From NCBI RefSeq assembly GCF_000471905.2, contig NW_006494916.1, positions 1,531,538-1,595,537 on the forward strand: DNA of 64,000 nt, read 5' to 3'. This DNA is from Amborella trichopoda. Its lineage: Eukaryota > Streptophyta > Magnoliopsida > Amborellales > Amborellaceae. The notes beneath the pieces were generated by a model. That model was given only the letters and a program-made list of their open reading frames with translations. It was not told the origin of the DNA and made no database searches. Of this stretch, positions 1 to 10,965 are shown in pieces; positions within the stretch are counted from its first letter, which is position 1; each line of letters opens with the position of its first letter. The translations under genes and the position numbers were made by a program.

Positions 1-2220
1 GATAATAATGGTGTTTATATATTTTGAGTAATATTATATGTGGACAATTAACTAATGGAAAGTTTATGGCTTAAATGATTTTATTTTTCCTCTGGTGTAT
101 GAAAGTACACCTATGGTAGACCATGGAGGTATTCTCTGCCAATGTTTTAAAAACCACCTTATTAGATTGAAATTGCCCGCTTCAAATCGGGAATTAGTGG
201 TGCTGTCCTGGTTCTCTGAATATATTGGAAACTGGGTAGTTCTTGCTAGAAGCATGCCAGATCTACCAAGGAACCAATCAATCTGTCTCCGTATTTTATG
301 TTTTTTATTATTTTTCAAATTTTTATATAGTCTTAATTTTTTTTTTAATTGGCCGATTCTCTCATATCAGTACTTTGCCAACATAGTCTGATTTCTAGGA
401 TGGATTTCTAGGATGGAGGGTCCGTGCTTTTAACATTGGTCCAACCCAATGAAAGAATGGAGACTAATCATTCATAGGATGGACATTCCTAGGGGAAGCT
501 TAACCGTCATATTATGTCATTACCAGCAAATGGTAGATGCCCCTTTGGTGTACCATTGAACGTATCCCAATGGTGTATGGTATATTCTTGCCCTACTTTG
601 AAAAGATCATGTAAGGTTTTACAAGGAATTTGAGGTAAATAAGGGCTGATTGCATGTGAACCATTAATTAAATATAAGTGATTTTGTGATGCAAAGGCTT
701 GCATCATAGGGGAGCATGGAGAATTAAGAAGGGATTAGGTAGGTGGTTTTGTGGCTTGGACAATTGCAGTTTCCATTCACACTTGGAACAAAACACGTGG
801 TCGTGTTTTTGGGTGCCACATGGTCTTCTACAATGTTCTTATTAACCCAAGGATGGGCAGCAAATAGTAATTTTATGCTGCTTTATCCAATGGTTTGTGA
901 TAGGTAAGATCCGTGAACAATGATGGTTACATAAGAGGGGGATGGAGGAAGGTGATGGTTGATATTTGTTTGTTACATAATAATGATAAAAAAGATGATG
1001 TTGATATTGTAATTATCTTGTGTATCATATCATATATAGAAAATGTAAATTTCATATGTGTATTATTTATTGTTTTTATCTTATTATGCAAGTTAATTAA
1101 CTATACAAGTTACCTCTAGTTATATATATGTACATGTTGATGATAGTGAATGAAGGTAAATGTTTCCTTTGCCTCTTTGCGTGTTTGACATATATATTTT
1201 TAAAATTTGATGGATTGATATTTGGCAAATAAAGTGTGAGAAAAAATACAATTGACAAGCATTATCATCAAAGCTTTTTCCCAACTAATTGAGGTAAGAA
1301 AAACACAAATGGCACTAAGTAAAAAATAAAGTATGAAAGAACTAATGCAGAAAGAAGACCAATATTTTATATAGTTTGTTAGAGATGTGACTGCATTCAC
1401 ATGTATGACAATCAGAAATCCACTATATCAATAAGTACACATCACAGATTTGGGATGCGAAAGGTATCTTACTAACCATCAATAATTCTCAGTTGAACCA
1501 CCATTGAAACCACACTCTCGACCAATATCACCTGTCATTCTTCCTTCTCTTTACTTCTTGCAACTATCATTGAACACACCAAATAGAGATACGATAACAG
1601 TAAGAAAACAACTTTCTTTTCACAGAGGTGATACCACCTAAAATCTCCACAGAAATGGCTTCGTTACAATAAACAAGCATATTTGAGCACATAAGGCAAA
1701 AACATGCTAGTTCTTTCACTAGAAGCTCAATGGTCTCTCTAAAGGTTCCTTAAGAGGCTTCTCCTTAGTTATGGAGACCCTTATCTCTATTTAGAAGGAA
1801 ACCCACCTTTTCCATATGGTGACCCAAATAAAGTGCACTTATAATTTTCTTCCTCATTCTAGATAAATAAGGTCATGAATCTTATAACAAATAGAAATCC
1901 TTATCCTATCAAGAAATATATTTATTTTCTTATAATTTGGATTACTATAAAACAAGATATTTCATATCCTACAAAATAGGAATCCTGATAAATGTGGAAT
2001 CTCATCAATTTCACTCACAACAATATAAGATTTTCTTGTGAAAGTGATTTTGGATATCACTATATCCATCAGATGGGGAACATCTCTTTCTTACCAGCTC
2101 AACTGCATGACATTTATGGTCGTGGGCGTGGGCTTCAAAAGAATGGGTATTTGTGTTACTCTGCCAAGAAGGCATCATAATATTTTGGGCCACCTCAATG
2201 GTTCGTGACATGCCAAAAAC
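1..2220. other. No gene recognised; A+T-rich intergenic DNA
   Basis: I see no convincing gene on either strand. Open frames are under 100 codons, lack recognisable domains and look like chance frames in A+T-rich DNA. A CACGTGG G-box-like hexamer core lies near 797-803, but nothing downstream of it looks like a gene. Confidence 0.5.
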
Positions 2221-2227
2221 TGGGAGA

Positions 2228-2320
2228 ACTACCTGGGAAATGGTTTGATTGGCTACTCCATGGGAGATATGGAAGGAAAGGAATTGGAGGGTGTTTAAAG
2301 AATCATTTAGGTAGAGCTTT
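2228..2320 (+). pseudogene. LINE scrap (C-terminal reverse-transcriptase tail motif)
   Basis: One plus-strand frame reads A-T-P-W-E-I-W-K-E-R-N-W-R-V-F-K followed by a stop. W-x-I-W-x-E-R-N-x-R-x-F is characteristic of the region after the reverse transcriptase in plant L1-type LINEs; the LINE at 17.7 kb here has a related W-E-L-W-L-E-R-N-K-R-T-F. The surrounding sequence has stops and no other domain, so this is a short dead fragment. The identification rests on the motif alone. Confidence 0.5.
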
Positions 2321-2780
2321 AAGTATGTTGTAGGAAGTACTCAAATACCTTTATTTAGTCTCTAGAACCCTGAATAAGAAAATACATTTTGATGTCATAT
2401 CACCTAAGTTATTCAAATAAAATGACCTTAATACCCCTGAGTATTCTTAGTTTTAAACTCTAGACAATTTACAATATAAAAACCCATTACTAATTTAGAT
2501 CTTGAAACAAGTGGGGGTATTTGGGCTTTGATAACTTAAATGTAGCTAAATTATAAAAATGTCCCCACTTGTTATGCATTCAAAACGCACAACAATATAT
2601 TTTAAATGAAAGGCTATGTTTTGGGTTCCTAAACCATAAAAAGTAGGCGTATTCGGGTCATTTGATTCAAGAAACTTAAGAGGATGAAATTAACAAAATT
2701 CCCCAACTCGCTCCGGGTTACAAGCCATTTCAAATAATACTTGGGTAGTTTGTAATAAAAATAAGGAACCACTTTTTAAG

Positions 2781-3180
2781 GGGAAAAGTTTATATAGAGC
2801 ATATGCTCTAAAGTCTAAACAATCAAATTAGAGCTTACTTCAAAATTTTCACTAGAAGGGGTTGGTTTGATGCCCAAATATCATCAAATTGATCATCTCG
2901 ACATCAAGATGCATGAACATGAGAAAAAAAATGGATTTCAAGTTTTGAAAATAGTGCATCTTGTAACACATTTTTGAACGGTCAATTTTCAATATTTTTA
3001 AGTTTCTATAGATTAGCTCAATCTATACTATTTTTGAAGCTTTAAATTTTATAACTAAGGATGAAATATAATTTAAGGCTATCACAATACTTTGTAGTAT
3101 TGAAACCATATTTCTCTATACTATTTGAAGGTGGGCTCTAATTTGATTGTTTAAAGCCTTGGCTCTATACAACCGCACCC
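2781..3180. mobile_element. Mutator-like MITE, copy 1
   Basis: This is about 400 bp and belongs to the family best seen at 51641-52031. It shares the start (GGGAAAAGTTTATATAG), the internal GATCATCTCGACATCAAGAT block and the end (ACAACCGCACCC). Flanks are CTTTTTAAG on the left and a slightly expanded TTTTTTTAAG on the right, which fits a 9-bp target duplication with slippage in the T run. It has no coding capacity. Confidence 0.7.
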
Positions 3181-3599
3181 TTTTTTTAAGTGGAAAAATA
3201 TTCGTTCCATTAGCCACTCAAGCTTGTACCTTCGTTTTCAAAGAATTCAGAAACTGAAACATATCTCAAATTACATTCATGAATCTGGAGCTGGGTCTAA
3301 CGTTGAAATTTTTTTCTTCGTTTTGGGGAATTTACTACGCTCAAAAACAAGTAAAGAAACATAATATCCAAGATGAGCACCATGAGCGGTCGCAATTTGT
3401 GTTGGGCTTCTTAGGATAGGAGGAAATTAGGAATCTTAAATGTTTGAAATCCAAGAAAATCTATGGATTTTCAATATGAAGGATTCTTGTCATGGATTCC
3501 TCAAATCTCTTGTTTGGATTAGCTGTACAAATTTATAAATTTCTTACAATCATTTCTGTGTCCATTCTATGTCCATTGTTTGGTAATGAAATTTGATAC

Positions 3600-5035
3600 A
3601 GTTTCTCTTTCTAAAATTTTAATATACTTTTTGTCTAAAACTCAAAATTTAGGATAGTCTCTCTAAAAATTTTGAGATAGTTTCTCTCTTTAAAATATGA
3701 AATGGTTTCTCTATCTAAAATTCTAATATACTCTCTTCAAAACATAAAACTTGAAATTGCTTCTCTAAAAATTTTAAGATAGCTTCTTCTCTAAAATTTT
3801 ATAGTTTCCCTCTCTAATAATTTCGAGATAGTTTCTCTCATTAATGTTTTTAAGTAGTTTCTATTTCTAAAATATGATAGAGTTTTTCTCGCTAAAATTT
3901 TATGACACTTTGTCTCTGTAAAAATTAAAATTTGATATTATTTCTCACTAACTTTTTGGGATAGTTTCTCTCTCTAAATATTTTTAATTACTTTCTCTCT
4001 CTACAATTTGATATAGTTACTCCCTTAAATTTTAAGATTCTTTATCTCTCTAAAACTTAAATTTGAGATAGTTTCTCTCTCTAAAAATTTTAAGATAATT
4101 TTTCTCATTAAAATTTGATATGGTTTCTCTCTCTAATATTTGATATAATTTTTTTAAATATATTTTTACTTTATAAAACTTAAGATTTCAAATAGTTTCT
4201 CTCAAAAAATTTTGAGATAATTACTCTCTCAAAATTTTTAGGCACTATCTCTAAATTGTGATATACTTTCTTTATTAAAAAATTGCAGGTACTTTCTTGC
4301 TCTAAAATTTGATATAGTTTCTCTTTCTAAAATTTTAAGATGCTTTCTCTCTCTAAAACTTAAACTTTGAGATAGTTTATCTCTTTAAAATTTTTGAGAT
4401 AGTTTCTCTCTCGATAATTTTTTCAAGAACTTTCTATCTCTAAAATTTTAATATACTTTCTCTCTCTAAAACTTAAAACTTGATACAGTTTCACTATTTT
4501 AAAAATTTAGCTACTTATCTCTCTAAAAATGTTTAGACAGTTTCTCTCTCTAAAAATTTGAGATAGTATCTCTCTAAAAATTTAGTATACTTTCTCTTTT
4601 TAAAATTTAATTTTGAGATTATTTTTCTCTCTACAAAATTTAAGATAGTTTTTATCTCTAAAAATCTTTAGGTACTCTCTCTAAAATTTGATATAATTTT
4701 TCTCTCTAAAATTTTAATATGCTTTCTATCTTACACATTAAATTTGAGTTAGCCTCTCTCTAAAAATTTGGGATAGTTTCTCTCTAAAATTGTTTATGTA
4801 CTTTCTCTCACTAGAATTTGATATAGTTTCTCTCTCTAAAACTTAAAGTTTGAGATAGTTTCTCTCTTTCGCTCTCAAAGTTTTGAGATAGTTTATCTCT
4901 CTATAAAGTTTTAGGTACTCTCCCTCTCTAAAATTTGAACATACTTTCTCTCTCTAAAAGTTAAAATTTGAGATACTTTCTCTCTCTAAAAGTTATTGAG
5001 ATAGTTTTTCTTTTTAAAACTTGTTGGTCTCTAAA
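3600..5035. repeat. Pyrimidine-rich degenerate minisatellite (TTTCTCTCTCTAAAA type)
   Basis: About 1.4 kb is built of imperfect units of roughly 30-50 bp, each resembling ATAGTTTCTCTCTCTAAAA followed by ATTTTGAGAT. A-rich and CT-rich halves alternate. Units are diverged and of variable length, so the array is old. It ends sharply near 5035, about 600 bp downstream of the stop codon of gene D. Confidence 0.85.
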
Positions 5036-5634
5036 ATTTTGGTACCTACTAAATGTGCCCTATTTTTCAGGTCGAAAGAGCTGACAAGCGGAATCCATGG
5101 ACTTGAAAAGTACAAAAAAAGAAAAAAAAAGGTTTTGGTGTGGAAATGAAATCTGAAAAAGTTATGTGATTTTTCAGGATTTAATTTTCATGGAATTTTA
5201 ATATCCTAGCACGAGATTTAAATTTGTAGATGGCACATTTTAATTTGTATTTAAAACTTTATCAAACCTTGGATGATGTATAAGATATACTAAATACACA
5301 GTTTAATTAAAACAAGAACCTTTCGATCCCTTCAAGTTGATAAAATAAGAGGGAGATTGAATGTGTGTAAAGAACTACTCTTGTTACTCTGCAGTAGAAT
5401 AACAGTCACTTCCAGACATGATAACAACAATCTACACCACAAACTACATATGTGTTTTACAAACATATACATGCCAAGACCTGTAAAACGTCGAAACTAA
5501 TCGACAACGATCATTCAATCTAAATGAAAAAGGTCTTTAGCACCCTTAGTTTGAGCAATATTTGAGATGCCTCAACACAGCTGGTCAAGCCAAACAGGGC
5601 TACTTCAGGCATTTTTTCTCCTAAAATTGTATAT

Positions 5635-5895
5635 TTAGTTATGATCGTTGTCGCCGCTACTCGGTTCTTCTCCAACATCACCACCCACGACATTGCTACT
5701 CCAACCACGCCTCGGTATGTTGTGATGGCTATTGATGTAGCTACCTTGATAACCATTGTTGTTGCTCATATCTTCCTGTTGAGAAGTCGTTTGTTGTGAG
5801 TTTGGCTTGGGAATGCCCTCAACCAAATATTTTCGTTGCATGGCAACACAGGAGGTGGTCAACATGAGAAACACCAGGAGTGCTACAAACTTCAT
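5635..5895 (-). CDS. Gene D: small secreted peptide precursor with INSHHNIPR motif
   Basis: This encodes 86 residues. Residues 1-18 form a signal peptide (hydrophobic core ALLVFLML, ending SCVA). The mature chain starts near Q20-R-K-Y-L-V-E-G, followed by a Gln/Ser/Asn-rich linker. Residues 53-65 read Y-I-N-S-H-H-N-I-P-R-R-G-W, and the end is Gly/Ser/Asp/Glu-rich. It has no cysteine after the signal. I start at 5895 rather than at the upstream in-frame ATG (5991) because only this start gives a proper signal peptide, and the upstream part falls in a MITE and a predicted intron. I recall similar NHHxIPR-type short secreted proteins of unknown function in other plants, but could not check this. 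The H-H-x-I core and the R-x-L-x-E-G start link it to genes A-C. The likely role is a secreted signalling-peptide precursor, by inference from architecture only. Confidence 0.7.
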   Translation of the reverse strand: MKFVALLVFLMLTTSCVAMQRKYLVEGIPKPNSQQTTSQQEDMSNNNGYQGSYINSHHNIPRRGWSSNVVGGDVGEEPSSGDNDHN

Positions 5896-5907
5896 GGCTC
5901 CTGTTGA

Positions 5908-6354
5908 CTGCATGTACATATTTAAAAAAGGGTGAGAACCCTTTGTGTGGGGTTGCAACCTTAAACAATCAAATTTTGTTATTAGATGCAATTTTGGTGT
6001 CGAACTTTTTTAGGATGGAGCAATAATATATTCTCATTTCTAATTATAAAACTTTAAATTCTATGAAATGGTTCAAATCATGTAGATATATAAATTAATG
6101 AAAATCTTGAAAAGAAACGGTCTAGATAATGTGTCGCAAGATGTATTATTTTTGGGACTTGAGTCCCAGCTAAGATTTAGGCTTTCATTCTCATCTAACA
6201 CATTTAAAAACCACTAATTATTTGAAAAATAGGTTGCGGCTCTTTATTAGATTGAATTATCCAAAAAAAAAAAAAAAGAAAAAAAGAAGAAGAAGAGGGG
6301 AATGTATTCATAAGCCTTGCTAAATAAAAGACTAAAAGATTTGAAACTAATTAC
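5908..6354 (-). other. Predicted 5' UTR intron of gene D
   Basis: On the minus strand a donor CATAAG|GTAATTAG (at 6355/6354) and an acceptor TACATGCAG|TCAACAG (at 5908/5907) bracket 447 bp. The acceptor closely matches that of genes A and B (ACATGCACAG). Exon 2 would then carry a 12-nt leader before the ATG at 5895. Much of the intron is a MITE fragment (5930-6202). Confidence 0.5.
5930..6202. mobile_element. MITE fragment inside the gene D leader intron
   Basis: The sequence starts GGGTGAGAACC and continues through GGTTGCAACCTTAAACAATC and GGTCTAGATAATGTGTCGCA, matching the MITE family in reverse orientation. Flanks TTTAAAAAA (5921-5929) and TTTAAAAA (6203-6210) may be the target duplication. 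The far terminal repeat is worn or missing, and the boundary there is approximate. Confidence 0.6.
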
Positions 6355-6413
6355 CTTATGGAGAAGGATATTAGAATGTGGAGTCTCTGAACATATGAAG
6401 GGGAAGTTGGCTC

Positions 6414-6421
6414 TTTATATA
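6414..6421 (-). promoter_or_regulatory. Probable TATA box of gene D
   Basis: The minus strand reads CACTATATAAAG here. It lies about 60 bp upstream of the predicted splice donor at 6354, leaving room for a transcription start near 6385 and a short first exon. Confidence 0.5.
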
Positions 6422-6538
6422 GTGAAACCTTGATACATTGTATTGGGATTTTAAAACAAAGGGAATTATGAAATGATTATGAGGCTTCCACAATAAGGAA
6501 GCAATATTGAGTGGTGGGAACACATATTATTTCATAAA

Positions 6539-6928
6539 GGAAAACGTTTGTATAAGGTTGCAACCTTATACTGTTGAGGAATGGTGCATCTCAAAAATCT
6601 TATAGTAGAGAATGTTCCCATATAGGAGAAACCTCCAACTAATCATCTCGACCTTTAGATGAATGGACATGTAGAAAAAAAAGAATTCCAAGTTCAAAAA
6701 AGTGCATATTGTAAAGTTATCTAGACAGTCTGTTTTCAAATTTTTCAAGTGTTTATTGATCTACTCGATTTGTACCATTTTTAAAATTTTAAATTTTCTA
6801 ACTAAAGATAAAAAGAGATTTTGAAGCCATCATGAGATTTTCGATGCCGAAATGACATCTCTAAGTAAATTTTATAGGTACACCTGACTTCTATAGTGTA
6901 AAGAGGCAACCTTATACAAACCTCACCC
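6539..6928. mobile_element. Mutator-like MITE, copy 3 (intact, 9-bp TSD)
   Basis: This is 390 bp with terminal inverted repeats around GTTTGTATAAGGTTGCAACC and GGCAACCTTATACAAACC. It is flanked by a perfect 9-bp direct repeat TTTCATAAA (6530-6538 and 6929-6937). It sits about 120 bp upstream of the TATA box of gene D, so it may supply or disrupt promoter sequence. Confidence 0.85.
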
Positions 6929-6937
6929 TTTCATAAA

Positions 6938-9540
6938 AGGTTTTTAATACTACCATTAAATGATATGATAAGGAAAATTATCACCAACACTTATGCTTCA
7001 AATAGGGAATTACCACTTCTTCAAATAGAGTTTCACACATTCTCATTGAGGGATGCCCATAAGTCAAACATTAACATTTTACAAAATAAATGGATAATGG
7101 CCATCCACATTTAGACATAAGATGGTGCTAAAAAGTAAGATAATGGAGGACAAGAGGACCACTTAAAAAGGAGTGTGACACAGAGCATATAACAAGGTAC
7201 AGTTGCTCCACTACACCAAAACTGAGGTTTCTATAAGGCCTAGGCTTTATGAAAACAAAATAAAACCTCATCTCAAATCCTCGTCCGGAAAGTGCTTTCA
7301 GCGATGGGGATCTCTGTGATAGCTCTAAAATCAATTTCTAATACCAATAATAAATTTTGATATTAAAAAAATGGTACTGATCTTGTGGATCTGTCAACAC
7401 TTAATTTTAAGGAAAAATACACAGTCTAGATAATTTATTATAATATACATTAATTTTAGAGCTTGAAATCGTAATTGTTTTTCACAACCATAATGTTCAA
7501 GTCGAGATGATCAACGTAAACGTTTTTCAATGCTTGACTTGCAATTTTCAATGACTTATAAGGTGAGGATTTACTTATTTTGAGAGGACTGCAGCCCTAT
7601 GAAGCCATTTTACATATATGAAACATAGGTTCAGAAAACATAAATATGTTTGGAGATAATTTAGAAGAATCCAAAACACAACAAAATACAAAAACTAGGT
7701 CATAAGATAGGAAAATTCACAGATTATTGTAGAAAATCTCCAAATTAGATATATTATAAAATCAAGTGATTATACATTTTTTATCTATTTTTTCTTTTAA
7801 GTCTCCCGAGTTGCAATAGAGTACTCAACTCGATAAGGAGCTAAGACCGAGTAACTTGGCCGAGTTTTTTTTTTTTTATCATTGATGCCCCTGTTATTAG
7901 TAGCAATGGCTTATTGGATGAATATACAAGATTTTATCAGAATAATTGGTAAATCTGAGACTTATTTTCTGTTGGGGCTCATGATATCTTTAAATAATAC
8001 AGTTTTTTTTTCCATCCTCTCATTTGAAGGTGTTAAATGTTTAGCTGGGTCCAGCACTATTCATAGGTTGAGCCAATCCCTTGTGACCCATAATCAACAA
8101 AACATTGCCAAAATGGCCAAAAAACTAAAATAAGATAAACCTGCTTTACTCTATTCCTAAAACTAAGCACTTTTCCAGGACTGCCATGAATATTATCAGT
8201 GCTATTTTTCTAATATGATTATTAGTGCTTCCAAATGGGGCCTTAGCCATTACGTGTAATGTTTCTGCCATATAAATGACCAAAGATTCTTTGTATACAA
8301 ATATGTGGCCGTGTATATAAAAAACCAGTATTCAAAGCCATGGGAATTTTTTTTTTTTCTATTATTCTCTCTCTTCCCAAAGAAAAAAACGTTTGGTTTA
8401 ATGTGACCGTTACATTTTATTCATAAGTGGTTAAAGAGAAAGAAAGAAATGAAATGAAATTTATCATAAAAGATAGTCATGCAATGAGTCCATTATAGCA
8501 AGTATATAATATAATTAAATTAAATTAAATATATTTAAAAATAGAAGGAAAGAGAGGAATTATGAATACTGTGGTAGTCACGAGGCATTAGTGGCCATAC
8601 TCCAACAAACAGGACAGAGAGAGAGAAGGTGGGGATATTTTAGGTTTAATGTGGAAGTGGACGACTTCATTTTTGTAGGGATTTTTGTAGAAAACAAGAT
8701 ATTAGTGAATAAAAAGGAAGACGTGCAATGTAATGGAAATTGTTTTTTCATTTATTTTAGTGAATAAAGAAAACTGTTGACGCGCAGAGAGATGGAGAGA
8801 GGCTTTGTTTTGTCTTGATTTTCTCTATATTGTTTTTTCGCTGCTGTGCGGTAAGAGGCCCCTACTCTCTATGATCGTGCCTTTCTCAATTGTTTGTTTC
8901 TCTTTCTAAAACGTGACCATATTTGTTGGTTGTCGATTGGGTGATTTGTTTCAGAACTGCACCCAAATACCATCAAATATCTATTCTGTATGTGTTAAGC
9001 TATAGTTAAGGTTAAGACATCGGACGTATGTTTGAGGTAAGAGACCTATCGAGAGAGAAATTGTAGGCATTTGTATATATTATACAAAGCTAGTAAAACA
9101 TTTTGAATGGTGAAATAATGGGAGAAATGTTATAGTGAAATGGGAGGCAAGGTTAAATCGAGAGTAAATGGTCCCCTAATTTTTTCTATCTCTATTTTTC
9201 CCCCTTTCTCAAGAACACACATACCTAAAGTATAGTTGCATATAGGATAGAGATTGAATATCCAATCATTCCATATGGTTCTCTATAAAAAGAGTAGGAA
9301 AAGAAATACTTCACAAATTCTCCCCCAACTCAAAAATCCTACCTTGTACCTTTTCTTCAAGCTCAGGGCATGACTCTTTCTAAGCCCAGCCCATCGCTTT
9401 TTGTTTCATCTACGACAAAATTCCCTCTTATTTCCACCAGCTCTATCAAAACGTTACCGGGACTTATCTCTTCAAACCTAACCTTCACAAGTAGGTCTTC
9501 TTTCATTTGGAAATGCTTTGTTAGGAGACAAAAGGAAAAC
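6938..9540. other. No gene recognised; intergenic
   Basis: I see only short frames, A/T homopolymers and poly-T or poly-A stretches. A splice-donor-like CGGTAAGAG at about 8848-8856 after a purine-rich stretch could be a chance site. I cannot support a transcript. Confidence 0.45.
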
Positions 9541-9545
9541 GTTTC

Positions 9546-9574
9546 TCCCTCTCTCTCTCTCTCTCTCTCTTCTC
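9546..9574. repeat. (CT)n microsatellite
   Basis: This is a simple TCTC tract of roughly 25-30 bp, within an otherwise featureless stretch. Confidence 0.8.
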
Positions 9575-9775
9575 TTACTTAGATGTAGGTTTTCTAAAAG
9601 ATCTTAAAAGGAAGAAGGTCCATTAATCTTCCATCTCCTCTATGTCTTTCTAGTTGAAAACCAGTTTATCGTCCACTCTTTATGAAGAAAGGAGAAGTTT
9701 GCTATTTCTCTTCATCCTCCAAAGAATTTAGCTACAGAAAAAAAGGACAATTAAGATGGTGGAACCAAAAAAAAA

Positions 9776-10154
9776 GGGCAAAAAGTTTATGTAGAGCTGA
9801 GGATTTAAACAATCAAACTAGAGCCCACCTCAAAAATGTTGTTTTGATGCTCAAATATCATCAAATTGATCATCTCGACATCAAGAAACATGGATATGAG
9901 AAAAAAATGGATTTCAAATTTTGGAAATAGTACAAATATCTCATTTTTGGAATATCAATTTTCAAGATTTTCAAGTTTTCTTAGATCTGCTTGATCTACA
10001 CTATTTTTGAAGCTTTAAATTTTATAATTAAAGATGAAAATATATTTTAAAGCAATCACAAAGATTTCCAGTATTAAAACCATATTTCTCAACTCTATTT
10101 GAAGATGTGCTTTACTTTGATTGTTCAGAGCTGTGGCTCTATACAAACTGCACC
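9776..10154. mobile_element. Mutator-like MITE, copy 4
   Basis: The sequence is homologous to 2781-3180 along its whole length (shared blocks TCATCAAATTGATCATCTCG and ATTGTTCAGAGCTGTGGCTC), with ends GGGCAAAAAGTTTATG and CAAACTGCACC. The flanks are A-runs of 9 and 11 nt, so a target duplication is possible but uninformative. It abuts the left LTR of the gypsy remnant. Confidence 0.7.
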
Positions 10155-10164
10155 AAAAAAAAAA

Positions 10165-10676
10165 AGGGAATTGATAAAGAAGAATTTAAAAAAGAGGCAA
10201 AAAACTAAATAAATTATCAAACCAGGCTAGATTCGAGTGGATTTGGCTTTCCTTGCACAACATAGAGACCCCAAAACTCTAAATATGGCTTTCTAGTACT
10301 ATTCACACCTTATTTTTATTGTTCACCCCCCAAAAGTGATAGAAACCCAAATACCGTGGCCTTTTTATTATATTATAATAAGAAAAGACTAAAATTGCTC
10401 CCCAGTATTTAAAATATTACTAAAATACCCATAAGTTCATTCACTAAAATTAAAGCTTAAAAAAGTTCCTAAACCGTCCCTAACTTTAATCTAAAAAACC
10501 GTAAAAATAGCAACGAACTAAAAATAAAATCTTCAAAAAGTCGATTTGCTCCTCTTGGATCTCCTTGCGACCTTGGGATGTGGATCATCATAAAATGGGT
10601 CATCAAAAGATAGATCAATTGGGTCAAAGGGCCCATGAGAACTGTTTTGACTAGTCAAAGATATTCTGGTGCATCA
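10165..10676 (-). repeat. 3' LTR of a gypsy remnant (approximate left edge)
   Basis: The segment is homologous to 14010-14474 (shared CTTTCCTTGCAC, TTTTTATTATATTATA-type, and CCATGAGAACTGT blocks). In minus orientation the LTR starts TGATGCAC, directly after the end of the pol frame. The left edge is blurred where the MITE at 9776-10154 adjoins. Confidence 0.6.
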
Positions 10677-10689
10677 TTATCTTCTAGTT

Positions 10690-10965
10690 GGGAAGAACTT
10701 GACCTCGAATTAGAGTCTTCTTATATTACTATTTCGTTATGTGGTACTCAAAATGATTAGCAATATTGAACATATTTGAGGTCTCAATCTTAGCTAGGAA
10801 TTCGATCTTATAGGCAGTACTATCCATCTTCTTTAGCACCCAAAATGGTTAGATCTTTCTGTTATTCAACTTCTTGTGTTTTCCCACATGATGCCTATTT
10901 TTGTGAAGATAAACTATCATCAAATCATCCACATTAACGAGGCTTGAGATCAAAGCGTGCCATGT
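10690..10965 (-). pseudogene. Gypsy integrase C-terminal fragment
   Basis: Read on the minus strand, the frame contains D-D-L-M-I-V-Y-L-H-K-N-R, then K-L-N-N-R-K-I, a stop, P-F-W-V-L-K-K, and N-I-A-N-H-F-E-Y-H. This matches the end of Ty3/gypsy polyproteins (integrase C-terminal domain, ending in a D/N-x-x-x-Y-x-x-Y/F-H type motif). The in-frame stop makes it dead. Most of pol between here and gag is gone or unrecognisable. Confidence 0.65.

Noticed and set aside
5896..5991. Longer N-terminus for gene D starting at 5991
   Set aside because: The extra 32 residues overlap a MITE and a predicted splice acceptor, and would bury the signal peptide.
7882..8133. 83-residue plus frame starting with a hydrophobic stretch
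   Set aside because: It has no family resemblance, no promoter or splice context, and a mixed composition expected by chance.
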